From: DASROJ01 sp035646975
GTDB taxonomy: Bacteria; Acidobacteriota; Polarisedimenticolia; JACPZX01; DASXTC01
DNA: 64,000 bases
Assembly: GCA_035646975.1 (NCBI GenBank)
Contig: DASROJ010000117.1
Coordinates: forward strand, 1-64,000
Reading direction: 5' to 3'
The notes under the pieces were generated by a model. The model did no database searches. It had not been told where the DNA came from and saw nothing but the letters and a program-made list of their open reading frames with translations. The translations under genes were made by a program, and so were the position numbers. Positions 8,171-16,295 of the stretch are shown here, piece by piece. Within the stretch, counting starts at the first letter, position 1. The number at the start of each line of letters is the position of its first letter.

Positions 8171-9928
8171 CTATCGCAAGTTGAAATCCACGATGACGAC
8201 GACGCGGACGGGAACCGGTTCGTCCCCGAGCCGTGCAGGCGTGTACCTCCACTGGGAGACCGCCCACATCGCTTCGAGGAGGAAGTAACCCTTCGTTGCC
8301 ATGATCACCCGCATGTCGGTCACATGGCCATCCCGGGTAACGCCGATGTCGAAAGTGGCCCTGCCATTCTCGCGATTGTTACGCGCGTGGAATGGGTATG
8401 ATGGCGCCACGGTCCTGGTTTTCTCCGGCGGGTGAACCACGCGCGATCCATCGAGTCTGAGGGAAACCTGGGGAACGGGTTCGCCCTCCATGTGAGAGAG
8501 GAATTCCGGGTCCTCGAACAGGATCAACCGCTCTTCGACGGCGGGGTCTGGAAGATGCTCGTCAGGGGGCAGGGTCGCTGTGAACAGAGCTTCGAACGCG
8601 TCGCCGCATGGCTTGCCGCCTCTTGCGGCGCTCACGACGACACGCCGAGGACGTCCCATCGCGTCATACACCACACGGGCGTCGACGGCGCGCTGATCTC
8701 CCGAATGCTTGAGCTTGCACTGGGTCAATGCCAGCAGATCCTGGACCATCCCCGGGGGAAGTCCCGCGACGGTGCGGATCGCCGGGCCGGTCGACACAGC
8801 GGGGGTCGGGGGTCTGAGCAGGTCCGTGGAATCGATCTGTCCGATCACCCATTTGGGCAGAGGCTCTCCCGCGGGGGTCCTTCGTTTGTATCTCGCCTGC
8901 AACGCGTTGAGCTCCTGCATCGTCAGAAAGGTTCGCAAGACACCGGCATCGATCCGGTCGTCCAGGGCGACCGGCCCGTCGAGATCCAGTCGGGCGGTCC
9001 AGGCAACGTTGGTTACCGGTGTCTCGCCCAGCACTCGCCCCAGGATCTCCCGGCCGAATCGATCGTCCGGATCTCTGTCGGCGAAGCTCCTGGCGTCACT
9101 CTGTCCCCTGAGTATGCCGAGGTATTCCTCCCTTTCGGATGGCCGTGCCCTGGCATACCGGGCACTCAGAAACCAGGCGGTCTGAGCGCTGATACCGGGA
9201 TCCCCGGCTGACAGGGCTCTCAGGGCCAGCCCATGCTCGAGATCGAACCTCTCGTCCCTGGCCTGGGCGAGAACCGCTCGCCAGTCGTCCGGGTCGGATT
9301 GTTCGAGCACGGCGGCGGCCAGCTGGTCGTACTCCACTTTTCCGCGCCGCGTGGCGAGCTCGAAGAACGCGAGCCTGTCGCTTTCAGTCCAATCCGCCGA
9401 TCGAAGAGACTTGAAATAGATCGGGAGAGCTTCGGAGCCCAGGTCTCTCGCCAGCGTCATGGCCAGGCCTCGGGACGTCCCCCATCCGAATCGACGTGCG
9501 GACTCGATCAATAGCGGCTGGTCCTGGAGATCTCCTTCAAGCGCCAGCGCCCGAATCTCTTCGCGCGCGGCGGAAACATCGGTCTCATGCTCCAGTGACT
9601 GCAGCAGGTCCCCTCGCAGCCCCGGTATCCGGGTTACGGCCGCCACGCGCGCGGCGGCGGCTCGCGTGGCCGGGTGGGAATCGTGCAGGCCCTCCGCGAC
9701 TCTCCGATTTGCGGCGGGCAGTCCCGCGTGGCGGATCAACAGCGCCAGCGCGCCCGGGCTGAGAGGGCGGGAAAGCGCCTGCTCCAGATTCATGGCGGGC
9801 GACATCGAGCCACCCAGGAGCAGAGTCATCAGCGCACTGAAGAACCACTTCCGAGGCGCGGCGACCCCTCGCCGGCCGGGCCCGGCAAACCAGATCGCTG
9901 GATCGCCGCCGGCTTCAGGTGTTGTCAC
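8171..9928 (-). CDS. Exported HEAT-like repeat protein with TonB C-terminal domain
   Basis: About 585 residues. An arginine-containing N-terminal segment leads into one hydrophobic stretch (WFFSALMTLLLGG, about 29-40), a signal peptide or anchor. A long alpha-helical region follows with HEAT-like units such as SHPATRAAAARVAAVTRIPG. The last 90 residues are a TonB C-terminal fold (APSYPFHARNNRENG, then ATFDIGVTRDGHVTDMRV and WRYTPARLGDEPVPV). TonB domains normally transmit energy to outer-membrane receptors, but here the domain ends a HEAT scaffold, so the role is unclear. I favour the GTG at 9928, which has GGGAG 8 bases upstream. A GTG at 9955 is the longest alternative. Confidence 0.75.
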   Translation of the reverse strand: MTTPEAGGDPAIWFAGPGRRGVAAPRKWFFSALMTLLLGGSMSPAMNLEQALSRPLSPGALALLIRHAGLPAANRRVAEGLHDSHPATRAAAARVAAVTRIPGLRGDLLQSLEHETDVSAAREEIRALALEGDLQDQPLLIESARRFGWGTSRGLAMTLARDLGSEALPIYFKSLRSADWTESDRLAFFELATRRGKVEYDQLAAAVLEQSDPDDWRAVLAQARDERFDLEHGLALRALSAGDPGISAQTAWFLSARYARARPSEREEYLGILRGQSDARSFADRDPDDRFGREILGRVLGETPVTNVAWTARLDLDGPVALDDRIDAGVLRTFLTMQELNALQARYKRRTPAGEPLPKWVIGQIDSTDLLRPPTPAVSTGPAIRTVAGLPPGMVQDLLALTQCKLKHSGDQRAVDARVVYDAMGRPRRVVVSAARGGKPCGDAFEALFTATLPPDEHLPDPAVEERLILFEDPEFLSHMEGEPVPQVSLRLDGSRVVHPPEKTRTVAPSYPFHARNNRENGRATFDIGVTRDGHVTDMRVIMATKGYFLLEAMWAVSQWRYTPARLGDEPVPVRVVVIVDFNLR

Positions 9929-10033
9929 TCGATGGGCTCCCGTCCCGAGCGCCACGATTCGTTCGTGTCAGACAGTGATGCGAGAGACTCGCTCAGCCGG
10001 TGCTGTCCTCCTTGATGGGGAGCAGCAGGGCTT

Positions 10034-10867
10034 TCAATGTTTCGGAGGCACCTGCTTTTCACCGCCTCTCTCGGTGGAGAGCCGGGAGAGATGGGCTATC
10101 TGCTGGCGCGCGATGGTGGCGGCCTCCGTTCCCGGGTACGCCTCCGAGACCGTCTTGAAGTTGTCCAGGGCAAGATCACGCTGCTCGCGAGCGAGGTGGG
10201 CAAAACCTATCTTGAGGAAGGCGAAGGGGACCTGGTCACCAAACGGAAAGTTGTTCACGACCTTCTGGTATTCGATGATGGCCTCCTCGTACTTCCCCAT
10301 CTGGAAATAGGACTCGCCGACGCCGAACTGAGCGTCATCGGCCATGGCGTCCTCGGGAAACCGCGTGACGAGCTGTTCGAACAGTGAGACGGCGCCGGCG
10401 GGATCCTTCGCATCGAGCCTCTCGCGCGCGGAGCGCATCAACTGCGCCGGCTGCGAGGTTCGGGCGGCGGAGCTGCCGCCGGAGAACCTGGACGCGTCGG
10501 TGATCTGCTCGGAGTAGATCACGCGAGGAACATCATCCTTCACCGGGGTCGCGGCCGGTCCGCCGACAAACTGTCCCGATCCGGATCGGTCGCCGGCCCC
10601 CGCACCGGGCGGCTTCGCGCCCGAGGTCGACGGCGCGCCGCTCTCCTGCCGCATCTCCTGGCGGACTCGAGCCTCGGCAAGGTCTTTCCTGAGCTGGAAA
10701 TTCTGCTGCTCGAGCTCTGCGACGCGCTTGCGAAGAGCCTCTGACGACTGCATGGTGGCGCATCCAGCGCAGGCAACAACGAGCGGAAAGGTCAGCGCGA
10801 ACCAGATATCGAAAGCTCTGGTCTTGCGGGATGCCGAGGGGGGACCGGACCTGCCCGGAGAGTTCAT
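10034..10867 (-). CDS. CpoB/YbgF-like lipoprotein with TPR repeats
   Basis: A 277-residue lipoprotein with an N-terminal hydrophobic segment ending in a lipobox (V30-V31-A32-C33). A coiled coil follows (ALRKRVAELEQQNFQLRKDLAEAR, about 44-70), then a linker and three TPR-like repeats at about 150-265 (SARERLDAKDPAGAVSLFEQL, FGVGESYFQMGKYEEAIIEYQKV, FLKIGFAHLAREQRDLALDNF). This is the CpoB/YbgF layout, which coordinates outer-membrane constriction and peptidoglycan synthesis at division through Tol-Pal. No tol or pal gene is nearby, so the assignment is by architecture only. A near-consensus promoter lies almost on the start codon. Confidence 0.8.
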   Translation of the reverse strand: MNSPGRSGPPSASRKTRAFDIWFALTFPLVVACAGCATMQSSEALRKRVAELEQQNFQLRKDLAEARVRQEMRQESGAPSTSGAKPPGAGAGDRSGSGQFVGGPAATPVKDDVPRVIYSEQITDASRFSGGSSAARTSQPAQLMRSARERLDAKDPAGAVSLFEQLVTRFPEDAMADDAQFGVGESYFQMGKYEEAIIEYQKVVNNFPFGDQVPFAFLKIGFAHLAREQRDLALDNFKTVSEAYPGTEAATIARQQIAHLSRLSTERGGEKQVPPKH

Positions 10868-10875
10868 CGCAGCCG

Positions 10876-10904
10876 ATCATAGCCATCGTCTCCCGGCATG
10901 TCAA
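10876..10904 (-). promoter_or_regulatory. Near-consensus promoter of the CpoB-like gene, almost leaderless
   Basis: On the minus strand TTGACA, exactly 17 bases, TATGAT: a perfect -35 and a five-of-six -10 at ideal spacing. Transcription should start near 10869, only about two bases before the ATG at 10867. The mRNA would then be leaderless or nearly so, and no Shine-Dalgarno could be included. Confidence 0.7.
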
Positions 10905-10936
10905 CGCGAAGCCCGGCGGCGGCCCTCCGATGCATC

Positions 10937-11521
10937 TCATCGTGCGAAGAAGCTCAGCGCGGTGCGTCCGTAGACCACGGTCCGAACGGCGGCGAGCCCC
11001 TCGGCACCGGGCGGGCGCGACTGCGACTCGTGTTCGGCGATCAGCATCGTGCCCGGGCTCATCACATCCGCAGCCGAGATCGTCCGGATCGCGCTGGCCA
11101 GCCCGCCTCCCGCATACGGTGGGTCGAGATAAATGATGTCAAATCGCCGATTCTCCGCCTCCAGCATCGGGATCGCTTCGGCGAGTTCACCAACGATGAC
11201 GCGCGATATCGTGTACCCGGAGTCGACGAGCTCGATGTTGCGCCGGAGATGGATGGCTATCGCGCGATTCTGTTCGACGAACGTCACGCCGGCAGCGCCT
11301 CGGCTCAGCGCCTCGATCCCGACGGCCCCGGTGCCAGCGCAGGCGTCCAGAAACATCGCGCCGAGCACACGTTCTCCGAGGATATCGTAGAGCGCTTCGC
11401 GCACCTTGTCGGCGGTGGGGCGGACAAGTTCCCCGGGCGGCACGTAAAGTTTGCGTCCCCGGAACGCTCCGCCGATCACCCGCAGCTTTCCTGCATCGCG
11501 CTTCCTGGGAGTCATGACCAT
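10937..11521 (-). CDS. rsmD: 16S rRNA (guanine(966)-N2)-methyltransferase RsmD
   Basis: RsmD methylates G966 of 16S rRNA in the assembled 30S head. The 194 residues show the N-terminal substrate region (LRVIGGAFRGRKL), RPTADKVREALYDIL, the SAM-binding motif FLDACAGTGAVGIEALSRGA and the catalytic motif IV DPPY (in FDIIYLDPPYAGG). Length is normal for the family. I place the start at the ATG of 11521. A reading 79 codons longer runs into the tandem repeats and a divergent promoter and has no family match. The ATG at 11515 is an equally possible start. Confidence 0.93.
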   Translation of the reverse strand: MVMTPRKRDAGKLRVIGGAFRGRKLYVPPGELVRPTADKVREALYDILGERVLGAMFLDACAGTGAVGIEALSRGAAGVTFVEQNRAIAIHLRRNIELVDSGYTISRVIVGELAEAIPMLEAENRRFDIIYLDPPYAGGGLASAIRTISAADVMSPGTMLIAEHESQSRPPGAEGLAAVRTVVYGRTALSFFAR

Positions 11522-11572
11522 CGGCGCCACTCTACCACCCCACCAGTTTGCGGAAAACCCACGTCCGGCGCG

Positions 11573-11601
11573 TTGATTCGGCCGATCGGCTCTGATATGA
11601 T
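11573..11601 (+). promoter_or_regulatory. Promoter for the flavin reductase-like gene
   Basis: TTGATT, 17 bases, TATGAT, with predicted start near 11608. This leaves an unusually long leader of about 200 bases before the ATG at 11810, and the leader contains four 15-bp repeats (11715-11774). The 288-base gap holds nothing else I can identify. Confidence 0.55.
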
Positions 11602-11714
11602 GCTTTCGCCATCCCAGTGCCTGATTGCTGCGGCAACTTCGTATCCAACCTGCTCCACCTTCCCGGTCGGGCTGGTCGTTGCATCGAGCGACATCGGTCG
11701 CCCCGGAGTCCTTT

Positions 11715-11774
11715 TTGTCTCGACCCGTCTTGTCTCGACCCATCTTGTCTCGACCCATCTTGTCTCAATCCATT
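11715..11774. repeat. Four tandem copies of a 15-bp unit
   Basis: The unit TTGTCTCGACCCATC repeats head to tail at 11715, 11730, 11745 and 11760. Copies two and three are identical, copy one has one change and copy four is degenerate. It ends 36 bases before the flavin reductase-like start and inside its predicted leader. Confidence 0.9.
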
Positions 11775-11809
11775 ACCGGTCCTCCACGCGCCAGGCGCCC
11801 GGCGGAGCC

Positions 11810-12397
11810 ATGACTCGACGAAAACCGGAAACCAAGGTGGATCTGCCCGTCGACAAGGAGAAGTGGCACCCGAGTCTGCTTGCCGGACCCATCGTGCTGA
11901 TCTCCACTCGCAGCAACCTGGGAGATCCGCACGCCGCGTCGAAGAGCTGGCTCACTATGGTTTGCTCCCGCCCGCCGATGCTCGCGTTTTGCTGCAAGCT
12001 GTCCCACCGCACGGCGATTAACGTCCTGGAAACGAGGGAGTGGGTGATGAACATCCCCGGCGAAGAGCTGGCGCCCCGCGTCTGGGCCGCGGGAGACTCG
12101 GTCAGCGCCGCGGCCGCCGAAGGCTCTGAGGTCGGCGGGTGGACATGGACGCAATCCTCGGTGATTTCAGCGCCGCGAATCCAGGAGTGCCGCGCTCATA
12201 TCGAGTGCGTGCTCGATTCCACCAAGCGCTTCAATGCGGATGAAATGATCTTCTTCGGCAGGATCGTCGCCGCCTCGATCGACGAGTCGCTGACCAGGGG
12301 CTCGCCCGAGGAGCGATATCATGCGCTGCGCTCGCTGCTCTATTTGGAAGGGACCCTGTTCGGGGTCATTGATGGGGTGAAGAAACTTCCCACCTGA
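11810..12397 (+). CDS. Flavin reductase-like (flavoredoxin family) protein
   Basis: The 195-residue product has the FMN-binding split-barrel pattern of the flavin reductase-like domain. An N-terminal PVVLIST-like strand (GPIVLISTRS) is followed by ASKSWLTMVCSRPPMLAFCC, where flavin contacts cluster, then the HRTAINVLETREWVMNIPGEELA segment. This resembles flavoredoxins that bind FMN and move electrons rather than two-component monooxygenase reductases. The physiological partner is not evident. The ATG at 11810 fits the family. The same frame is open far upstream but crosses rsmD antisense and the repeats, so I reject the extension. Two vicinal cysteines (CC) lie in the flavin region. Confidence 0.8.
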   Translation: MTRRKPETKVDLPVDKEKWHPSLLAGPIVLISTRSNLGDPHAASKSWLTMVCSRPPMLAFCCKLSHRTAINVLETREWVMNIPGEELAPRVWAAGDSVSAAAAEGSEVGGWTWTQSSVISAPRIQECRAHIECVLDSTKRFNADEMIFFGRIVAASIDESLTRGSPEERYHALRSLLYLEGTLFGVIDGVKKLPT

Positions 12398-12435
12398 GCC
12401 GCGAGCCTGGCCGCATCACGGCCGGGACGGGCCTG

Positions 12436-13395
12436 TCACTCCTCCACATCGGTGTTGTACAGAAAGCGCGCCGTGATGCCTTCCGATTCCTTCGGGAAGT
12501 CGGATGGCAGCGGCGGCAGCGGGCTCGAGGCCTCCAGGGCGACCGTCGCGCAGGTATCGAACGCCGGCGTACCCGAGCCATCGAGAATCGTGATGTCGGT
12601 GATCCGTCCATCTTTCCAGATGGTGAAGTGCACGGTCACGATCCCCTTGAGCCCCGCCCAGGCGGCAGGCGGCCATCCGCGGGTCCAGTTGGTCCAGATC
12701 ACCCAGTAGATCTTTCGCGAGTACGGGCCCCAATCGAACCCGGGCGTGTCGAACGAAAGCCCCCCGAGAGGTCCGCTCAGCCCGCCGGTGGGGTTGTCGA
12801 ACTTGAGCGGCGCTCCTCCGGACATTCCCACCGACATCCGGCCGAGCGCCTCTTTGAGCGTGCTGCCTTTCGCGCCCTTCGGATCGAATCCGCGCTGCCC
12901 TCGCGGCGGAACCTGGAGCGGAGAGGTAACCGAGGAGTCTGCCGGTGTCTGCTCGCCCGAGCGGGCCTCGCTCTGCTGGTCCTCGTTGCCCTGCTGGGCG
13001 AGCGTGTCAGGTCGTGACGACTCGGCAGCACCGGCCGGGCCCGGATCGGGCGACGGACGAGCGCGCTCCGGCATCGGCGGCGCGACGAACCGGTTCCTCG
13101 TGTTGCCGACTGAATAGGGATCCTGGTTCGTGGGCGGGGGCGCATCAGCCCGGCGGGGGTCGGAAGACTTCAAGTGCCCGGCATCGCCCAGCGCCGCCGA
13201 GGGAGGCGCGTCGGCTTTCGGCTGCCGCAGGAATTCGAGCGGGATGGGTGCGTTGGGATCGTCCGGCGTGAACAGCGAATGGCCATTCCATTTGAATGCG
13301 TCGGGGAACAACAGGACGAGGATGATGATGCAGGCATGCCCCAGCAGGCTGGCCAGCACCGCCTCACGGGTCGTGACGGGAGTTTGCTCGGACAT
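12436..13395 (-). CDS. TonB-family energy transducer
   Basis: 319 residues with the TonB plan. A short cytoplasmic N-terminus leads to one transmembrane helix at about 13-30 (LASLLGHACIIILVLLFP), a long Pro/Ala/Ser/Glu-rich periplasmic spacer (about 45-175), and a C-terminal TonB domain (about 235-315: YWVIWTNWTRGWPPA, GIVTVHFTIWKDGRITDITILDGSG, FDTCATVALEASSPLPPLP). It would couple inner-membrane proton-motive force to outer-membrane receptors or act as a structural bridge. No exbB or exbD lies in the window. It follows the serine hydrolase gene in transcription, 31 bases apart. Confidence 0.87.
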   Translation of the reverse strand: MSEQTPVTTREAVLASLLGHACIIILVLLFPDAFKWNGHSLFTPDDPNAPIPLEFLRQPKADAPPSAALGDAGHLKSSDPRRADAPPPTNQDPYSVGNTRNRFVAPPMPERARPSPDPGPAGAAESSRPDTLAQQGNEDQQSEARSGEQTPADSSVTSPLQVPPRGQRGFDPKGAKGSTLKEALGRMSVGMSGGAPLKFDNPTGGLSGPLGGLSFDTPGFDWGPYSRKIYWVIWTNWTRGWPPAAWAGLKGIVTVHFTIWKDGRITDITILDGSGTPAFDTCATVALEASSPLPPLPSDFPKESEGITARFLYNTDVEE

Positions 13396-13426
13396 CCTTT
13401 TCTCACGCGCCGGGAGACAGCGGCAA

Positions 13427-14536
13427 TCAGATTCTGCAGGCCGCCGCGTGGAAACCGCGCCGGAGGCTCAGCATGTCGACGGTGTCCGAGACCCTTGGAT
13501 GCACCCGATTCGTCAGCAGGACATAAATCCGGGGACGCACCGTGTCCATCCATACCGATGTGCCCGTGAAGCCGTTGTGACCGATGGTCTCCACCGGCAG
13601 ATCGGCCCCTGCGGCCGTCTCCCCTCGGGAGGCGATCCTGAAGGCAAGCGATCGGGCTTCATTCAAGCCTGCGGTGCAATCGTTCGTGGCCTGTTCGATC
13701 GACGTTTCATCCAGCAGGCCGTTGGAGGCTTCCGCGCGTGCACCGAGATACTCCGTCGCGATGGCCACCGTGTCGCGCGCGGTGGAAAACAACCCCGCGT
13801 TGCCGGCCACTCCGCCGAGAACCCAGGCGTTCTGGTCGTGCACCTGGCCGCGAATCACGCCTTCTCGAAACCCGCCGTAACCAGCGGCCGCCGGGCCCGC
13901 AAGCTTTCTCTCATACTCGCACGAATCCTCGGTGGCCGCCACCCGACCTTGCCACGACAGGGGTGGATTGAAGCTCGTGTTCTTCAGCGCCAGCGGGCCG
14001 AATATCACTTCGGATGCCAGGCGATCCAGGGGCACCGAGGCCGCACGATGCAGGATTTCGCCCAGCATGACGTAACCGGCGCAGGAGTATTCCACCCGTG
14101 TCCCCGGGCGCGATTCGGGAGGCCGCTCCCGGAGCTGCGCAAGGTATTCCCCGACGGTGGAACCCTTCAGGTAGAACGGCACCCATGCGGGCATCCCCGA
14201 TGTGTGCGTGAGAAGATGGCGCAAGGTGATTTCCCTCTTGTCCATCCGATCGATCTCCGGCAGGAATCTCCAGGCCGGGTCGTCCTCCGAAAGCCCGAGC
14301 TGGTTTCGAAGAGCGAGGTAGAGAAACGAGGTCACGAGCGGCTTGGTGAGCGAGGCGAGGTCGTAAATCGTCTCCAGGCTCGCGGGCGTGTCCCACGGCC
14401 TGACCGAAGCGCGGCCCACCGCTCCTTCCGAAATCATTCCGGAGGCACCGGCGACGGCCCATGCCGCTCCCGGGATATCCCCCGCTTCCACCCGTGAGCG
14501 GAGGAACTCCTCGACCGCCGGGACGCCCAGGCTCAA
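13427..14536 (-). CDS. Serine hydrolase of the beta-lactamase/PBP-like (class C) family
   Basis: 369 residues with the SxxK nucleophile motif S62-L-T-K65, a Y150-S-C152 triad in the YxN position, and HNGFTGT near the C-terminus in place of KTG, typical of the AmpC-like esterase/DD-peptidase group. DD-peptidases, esterases and D-aminopeptidases share this fold, so substrate is open. The YSC instead of YxN argues against a classical beta-lactamase. There is no clear signal peptide, suggesting a cytoplasmic enzyme. The start overlaps the stop of the upstream oxidoreductase by four bases, so it belongs to the lipid A run. Confidence 0.85.
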   Translation of the reverse strand: MSLGVPAVEEFLRSRVEAGDIPGAAWAVAGASGMISEGAVGRASVRPWDTPASLETIYDLASLTKPLVTSFLYLALRNQLGLSEDDPAWRFLPEIDRMDKREITLRHLLTHTSGMPAWVPFYLKGSTVGEYLAQLRERPPESRPGTRVEYSCAGYVMLGEILHRAASVPLDRLASEVIFGPLALKNTSFNPPLSWQGRVAATEDSCEYERKLAGPAAAGYGGFREGVIRGQVHDQNAWVLGGVAGNAGLFSTARDTVAIATEYLGARAEASNGLLDETSIEQATNDCTAGLNEARSLAFRIASRGETAAGADLPVETIGHNGFTGTSVWMDTVRPRIYVLLTNRVHPRVSDTVDMLSLRRGFHAAACRI

Positions 14537-15513
14537 CGCAAATCCTCCCGCTGGGCTTCACGGATCCTCCCGGCCACCGACAGTGCCACCTCGAGGGCCC
14601 TGGCACCCGCCTCACCCGTGACCGGGAATGGGGCTTGTCCGCGGACCGATCGTGTGAACGCATCGAGCTCGCGGCGCAGCGGCTCATCCGGCGAGATTTC
14701 CACCTGCTCATGGACGATGCTGGGGCGCGACGACGGCGCCGAACGCTCGAGCCGATACTGCTCCAGCGTCCGGTCGGCGCAGTCACAGGACAGGTAGCTG
14801 TCGCGCTGGAACACACGGATCTTGCGGGTGCGCGCGGCGCTGATGCGACTCGCGGTGAGGTTCGCCACGCACCCTGATTCGAACGTGATGCGGGCATTGG
14901 CGATGTCGACCTTCGGCGTCAGCGCGGCAACGCCGACCGCCTCCACCGAGCGCACCGGGCTGTTGACGAGATTCAGTGCGATGTCGATGTCATGGATCAT
15001 CAGATCGAGTACCACGTCGATGTCGAGGCTGCGCGGCGCAAAGGACCCGAGCCGATGGGCCTCGATGAATCGCGGCTCGCGAGCCCGGCCGGCCAGGGCT
15101 TCCACGGCGGGATTGAATCGCTCGGTGTGCCCGACGCCGAGAAGCGCCCCCGAGCGCCGCGCTGCCTCGATCAGCAGCTGGGCCTCGGCCAGGCCCGACG
15201 CGATCGGTTTTTCCACCAGCACGGCGACGCCGGCGGCGAGAAACGCGCCCGCCACTTCCGCGTGCGCTTCCGTCGGCACGGCGACGGAAACGGCGTCCGG
15301 ACGCGGCAGAGAGCCGTCGAGCAGGCTGCGATACCCTTCGAGGGGTTCCACGCCGTGCCGGAGAGCCACATCGCGGGCGCGCGCGATGTCTGTGTCGGCC
15401 ACCGCGAGCAGCTGGCATCCATCCAGGCTGGAATAAATGCGCGCGTGATGTTGACCGAGATGCCCGACCCCGATGACCGCGACCTTCAACGGGCGGTCCT
15501 GGCGCGACATCAT
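14533..15513 (-). CDS. Gfo/Idh/MocA oxidoreductase directly behind lpxA (possible GnnA-like)
   Basis: 326 residues with the N-terminal Rossmann motif GVGHLGQHH, the diagnostic VEKPIAS and the family C-terminal domain. Such enzymes oxidise or reduce sugars with NAD(P). It begins inside the lpxA stop (ATGA overlap at 15510-15513). In Acidithiobacillus and some other bacteria a Gfo/Idh enzyme, GnnA, encoded beside lpxA oxidises UDP-GlcNAc at C3 so that GnnB can make the 3-amino sugar for amide-linked lipid A. No GnnB aminotransferase is visible here, so this function is an inference. A longer start at 15564 would overlap lpxA by 55 bases and has no family support. Confidence 0.85.
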   Translation of the reverse strand: MMSRQDRPLKVAVIGVGHLGQHHARIYSSLDGCQLLAVADTDIARARDVALRHGVEPLEGYRSLLDGSLPRPDAVSVAVPTEAHAEVAGAFLAAGVAVLVEKPIASGLAEAQLLIEAARRSGALLGVGHTERFNPAVEALAGRAREPRFIEAHRLGSFAPRSLDIDVVLDLMIHDIDIALNLVNSPVRSVEAVGVAALTPKVDIANARITFESGCVANLTASRISAARTRKIRVFQRDSYLSCDCADRTLEQYRLERSAPSSRPSIVHEQVEISPDEPLRRELDAFTRSVRGQAPFPVTGEAGARALEVALSVAGRIREAQREDLR

Positions 15514-16295
15514 TTGACGATGCCGCGCGTGGAGGACTTGATGAACGCGACCAGATAACGGCACTCTTCGTGTTCCGGGAGCTCCGCCTCGATCCGCTCG
15601 ATTGCCTGTCCGGTGTTCAATTTCGACTGGAACAGAATGCGGTACGCCTTCTTGAGGGCCTGAATGGTGTCCGGGGAAAATCCTTTTCGCTCCAGCCCGA
15701 TCGTGTTGATCCCGAACACCTCGGCGCGGTTGCCCACGGTCTTGACGAACGGCAGCGCGTCCTGCGTCACCACCGTGTACCCGCCGATGAAGGCATCGCG
15801 CCCCACCCGGCAGAACTGATGCACGCCTGAATAGGCTCCCACCGTGGCGCCATCCTCCACCACGACATGGCCGGCCAGCGTCGCCGCGTTGGCGAAGATG
15901 GTGTGGCTGCCCACCTGACAGTCGTGCCCGATGTGCGCGTAGGCCATGAAGAAGTTCGACGCGCCGATGGATGTGACACCGCCTCCGCCGGCAGTGCCCC
16001 GGTTAATCGTGACGAATTCGCGAAAGGTGTTGTCGGGACCGATGGTCAGCCGGGTCGGCTCTCCCTGGTACTTGAGATCCTGCGGATCGGAGCCGATCGA
16101 GGCAAAGGGATGGATGCGGCACCGCGCTCCTATCCCCGTGGGGCCTTCCAGCACGGCATGCGAGCCGACGCTGCAGCCCTGGCCGAGGGTCACCTGCGGC
16201 CCGATCACCGCATAAGGCCCCACCGTCACGTCGTCTGCCAGAACAGCCTCGGGCGAAATGATGGATGTGGGATGTCTGGCCGCGGTCACGGTCAC
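15510..16295 (-). CDS. lpxA: Acyl-ACP--UDP-N-acetylglucosamine O-acyltransferase
   Basis: LpxA performs the first step of lipid A synthesis, transferring a 3-hydroxyacyl chain to UDP-GlcNAc (or its 3-amino form). The product of 261 residues matches the usual 262. It shows left-handed beta-helix hexapeptides from about residue 12 to 190, the catalytic histidine H124 in AHIGHDC, VHQFCRVG, and a helical C-terminus. I choose the GTG at 16295, which overlaps the fabZ stop (GTGA). A 16403 start would run 36 residues into fabZ. Order lpxD-fabZ-lpxA is classical. Confidence 0.95.
   Translation of the reverse strand: MTVTAARHPTSIISPEAVLADDVTVGPYAVIGPQVTLGQGCSVGSHAVLEGPTGIGARCRIHPFASIGSDPQDLKYQGEPTRLTIGPDNTFREFVTINRGTAGGGGVTSIGASNFFMAYAHIGHDCQVGSHTIFANAATLAGHVVVEDGATVGAYSGVHQFCRVGRDAFIGGYTVVTQDALPFVKTVGNRAEVFGINTIGLERKGFSPDTIQALKKAYRILFQSKLNTGQAIERIEAELPEHEECRYLVAFIKSSTRGIVK

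Noticed and set aside
11522..11758. A 79-residue extension of RsmD
   Set aside because: It consists of translated repeats (RDKMG units) and overlaps a divergent promoter; RsmD homologues begin near 11521.
10898..11809. A 304-residue N-terminal extension of the flavin reductase-like protein
   Set aside because: It runs antisense across rsmD and through the 15-bp repeats and has no family match; the ATG at 11810 fits the fold.
13427..14536. The serine hydrolase as an antibiotic-resistance beta-lactamase
   Set aside because: It has YSC instead of YxN, no clear signal peptide and lies in a housekeeping envelope run; a peptidase or esterase is more likely.
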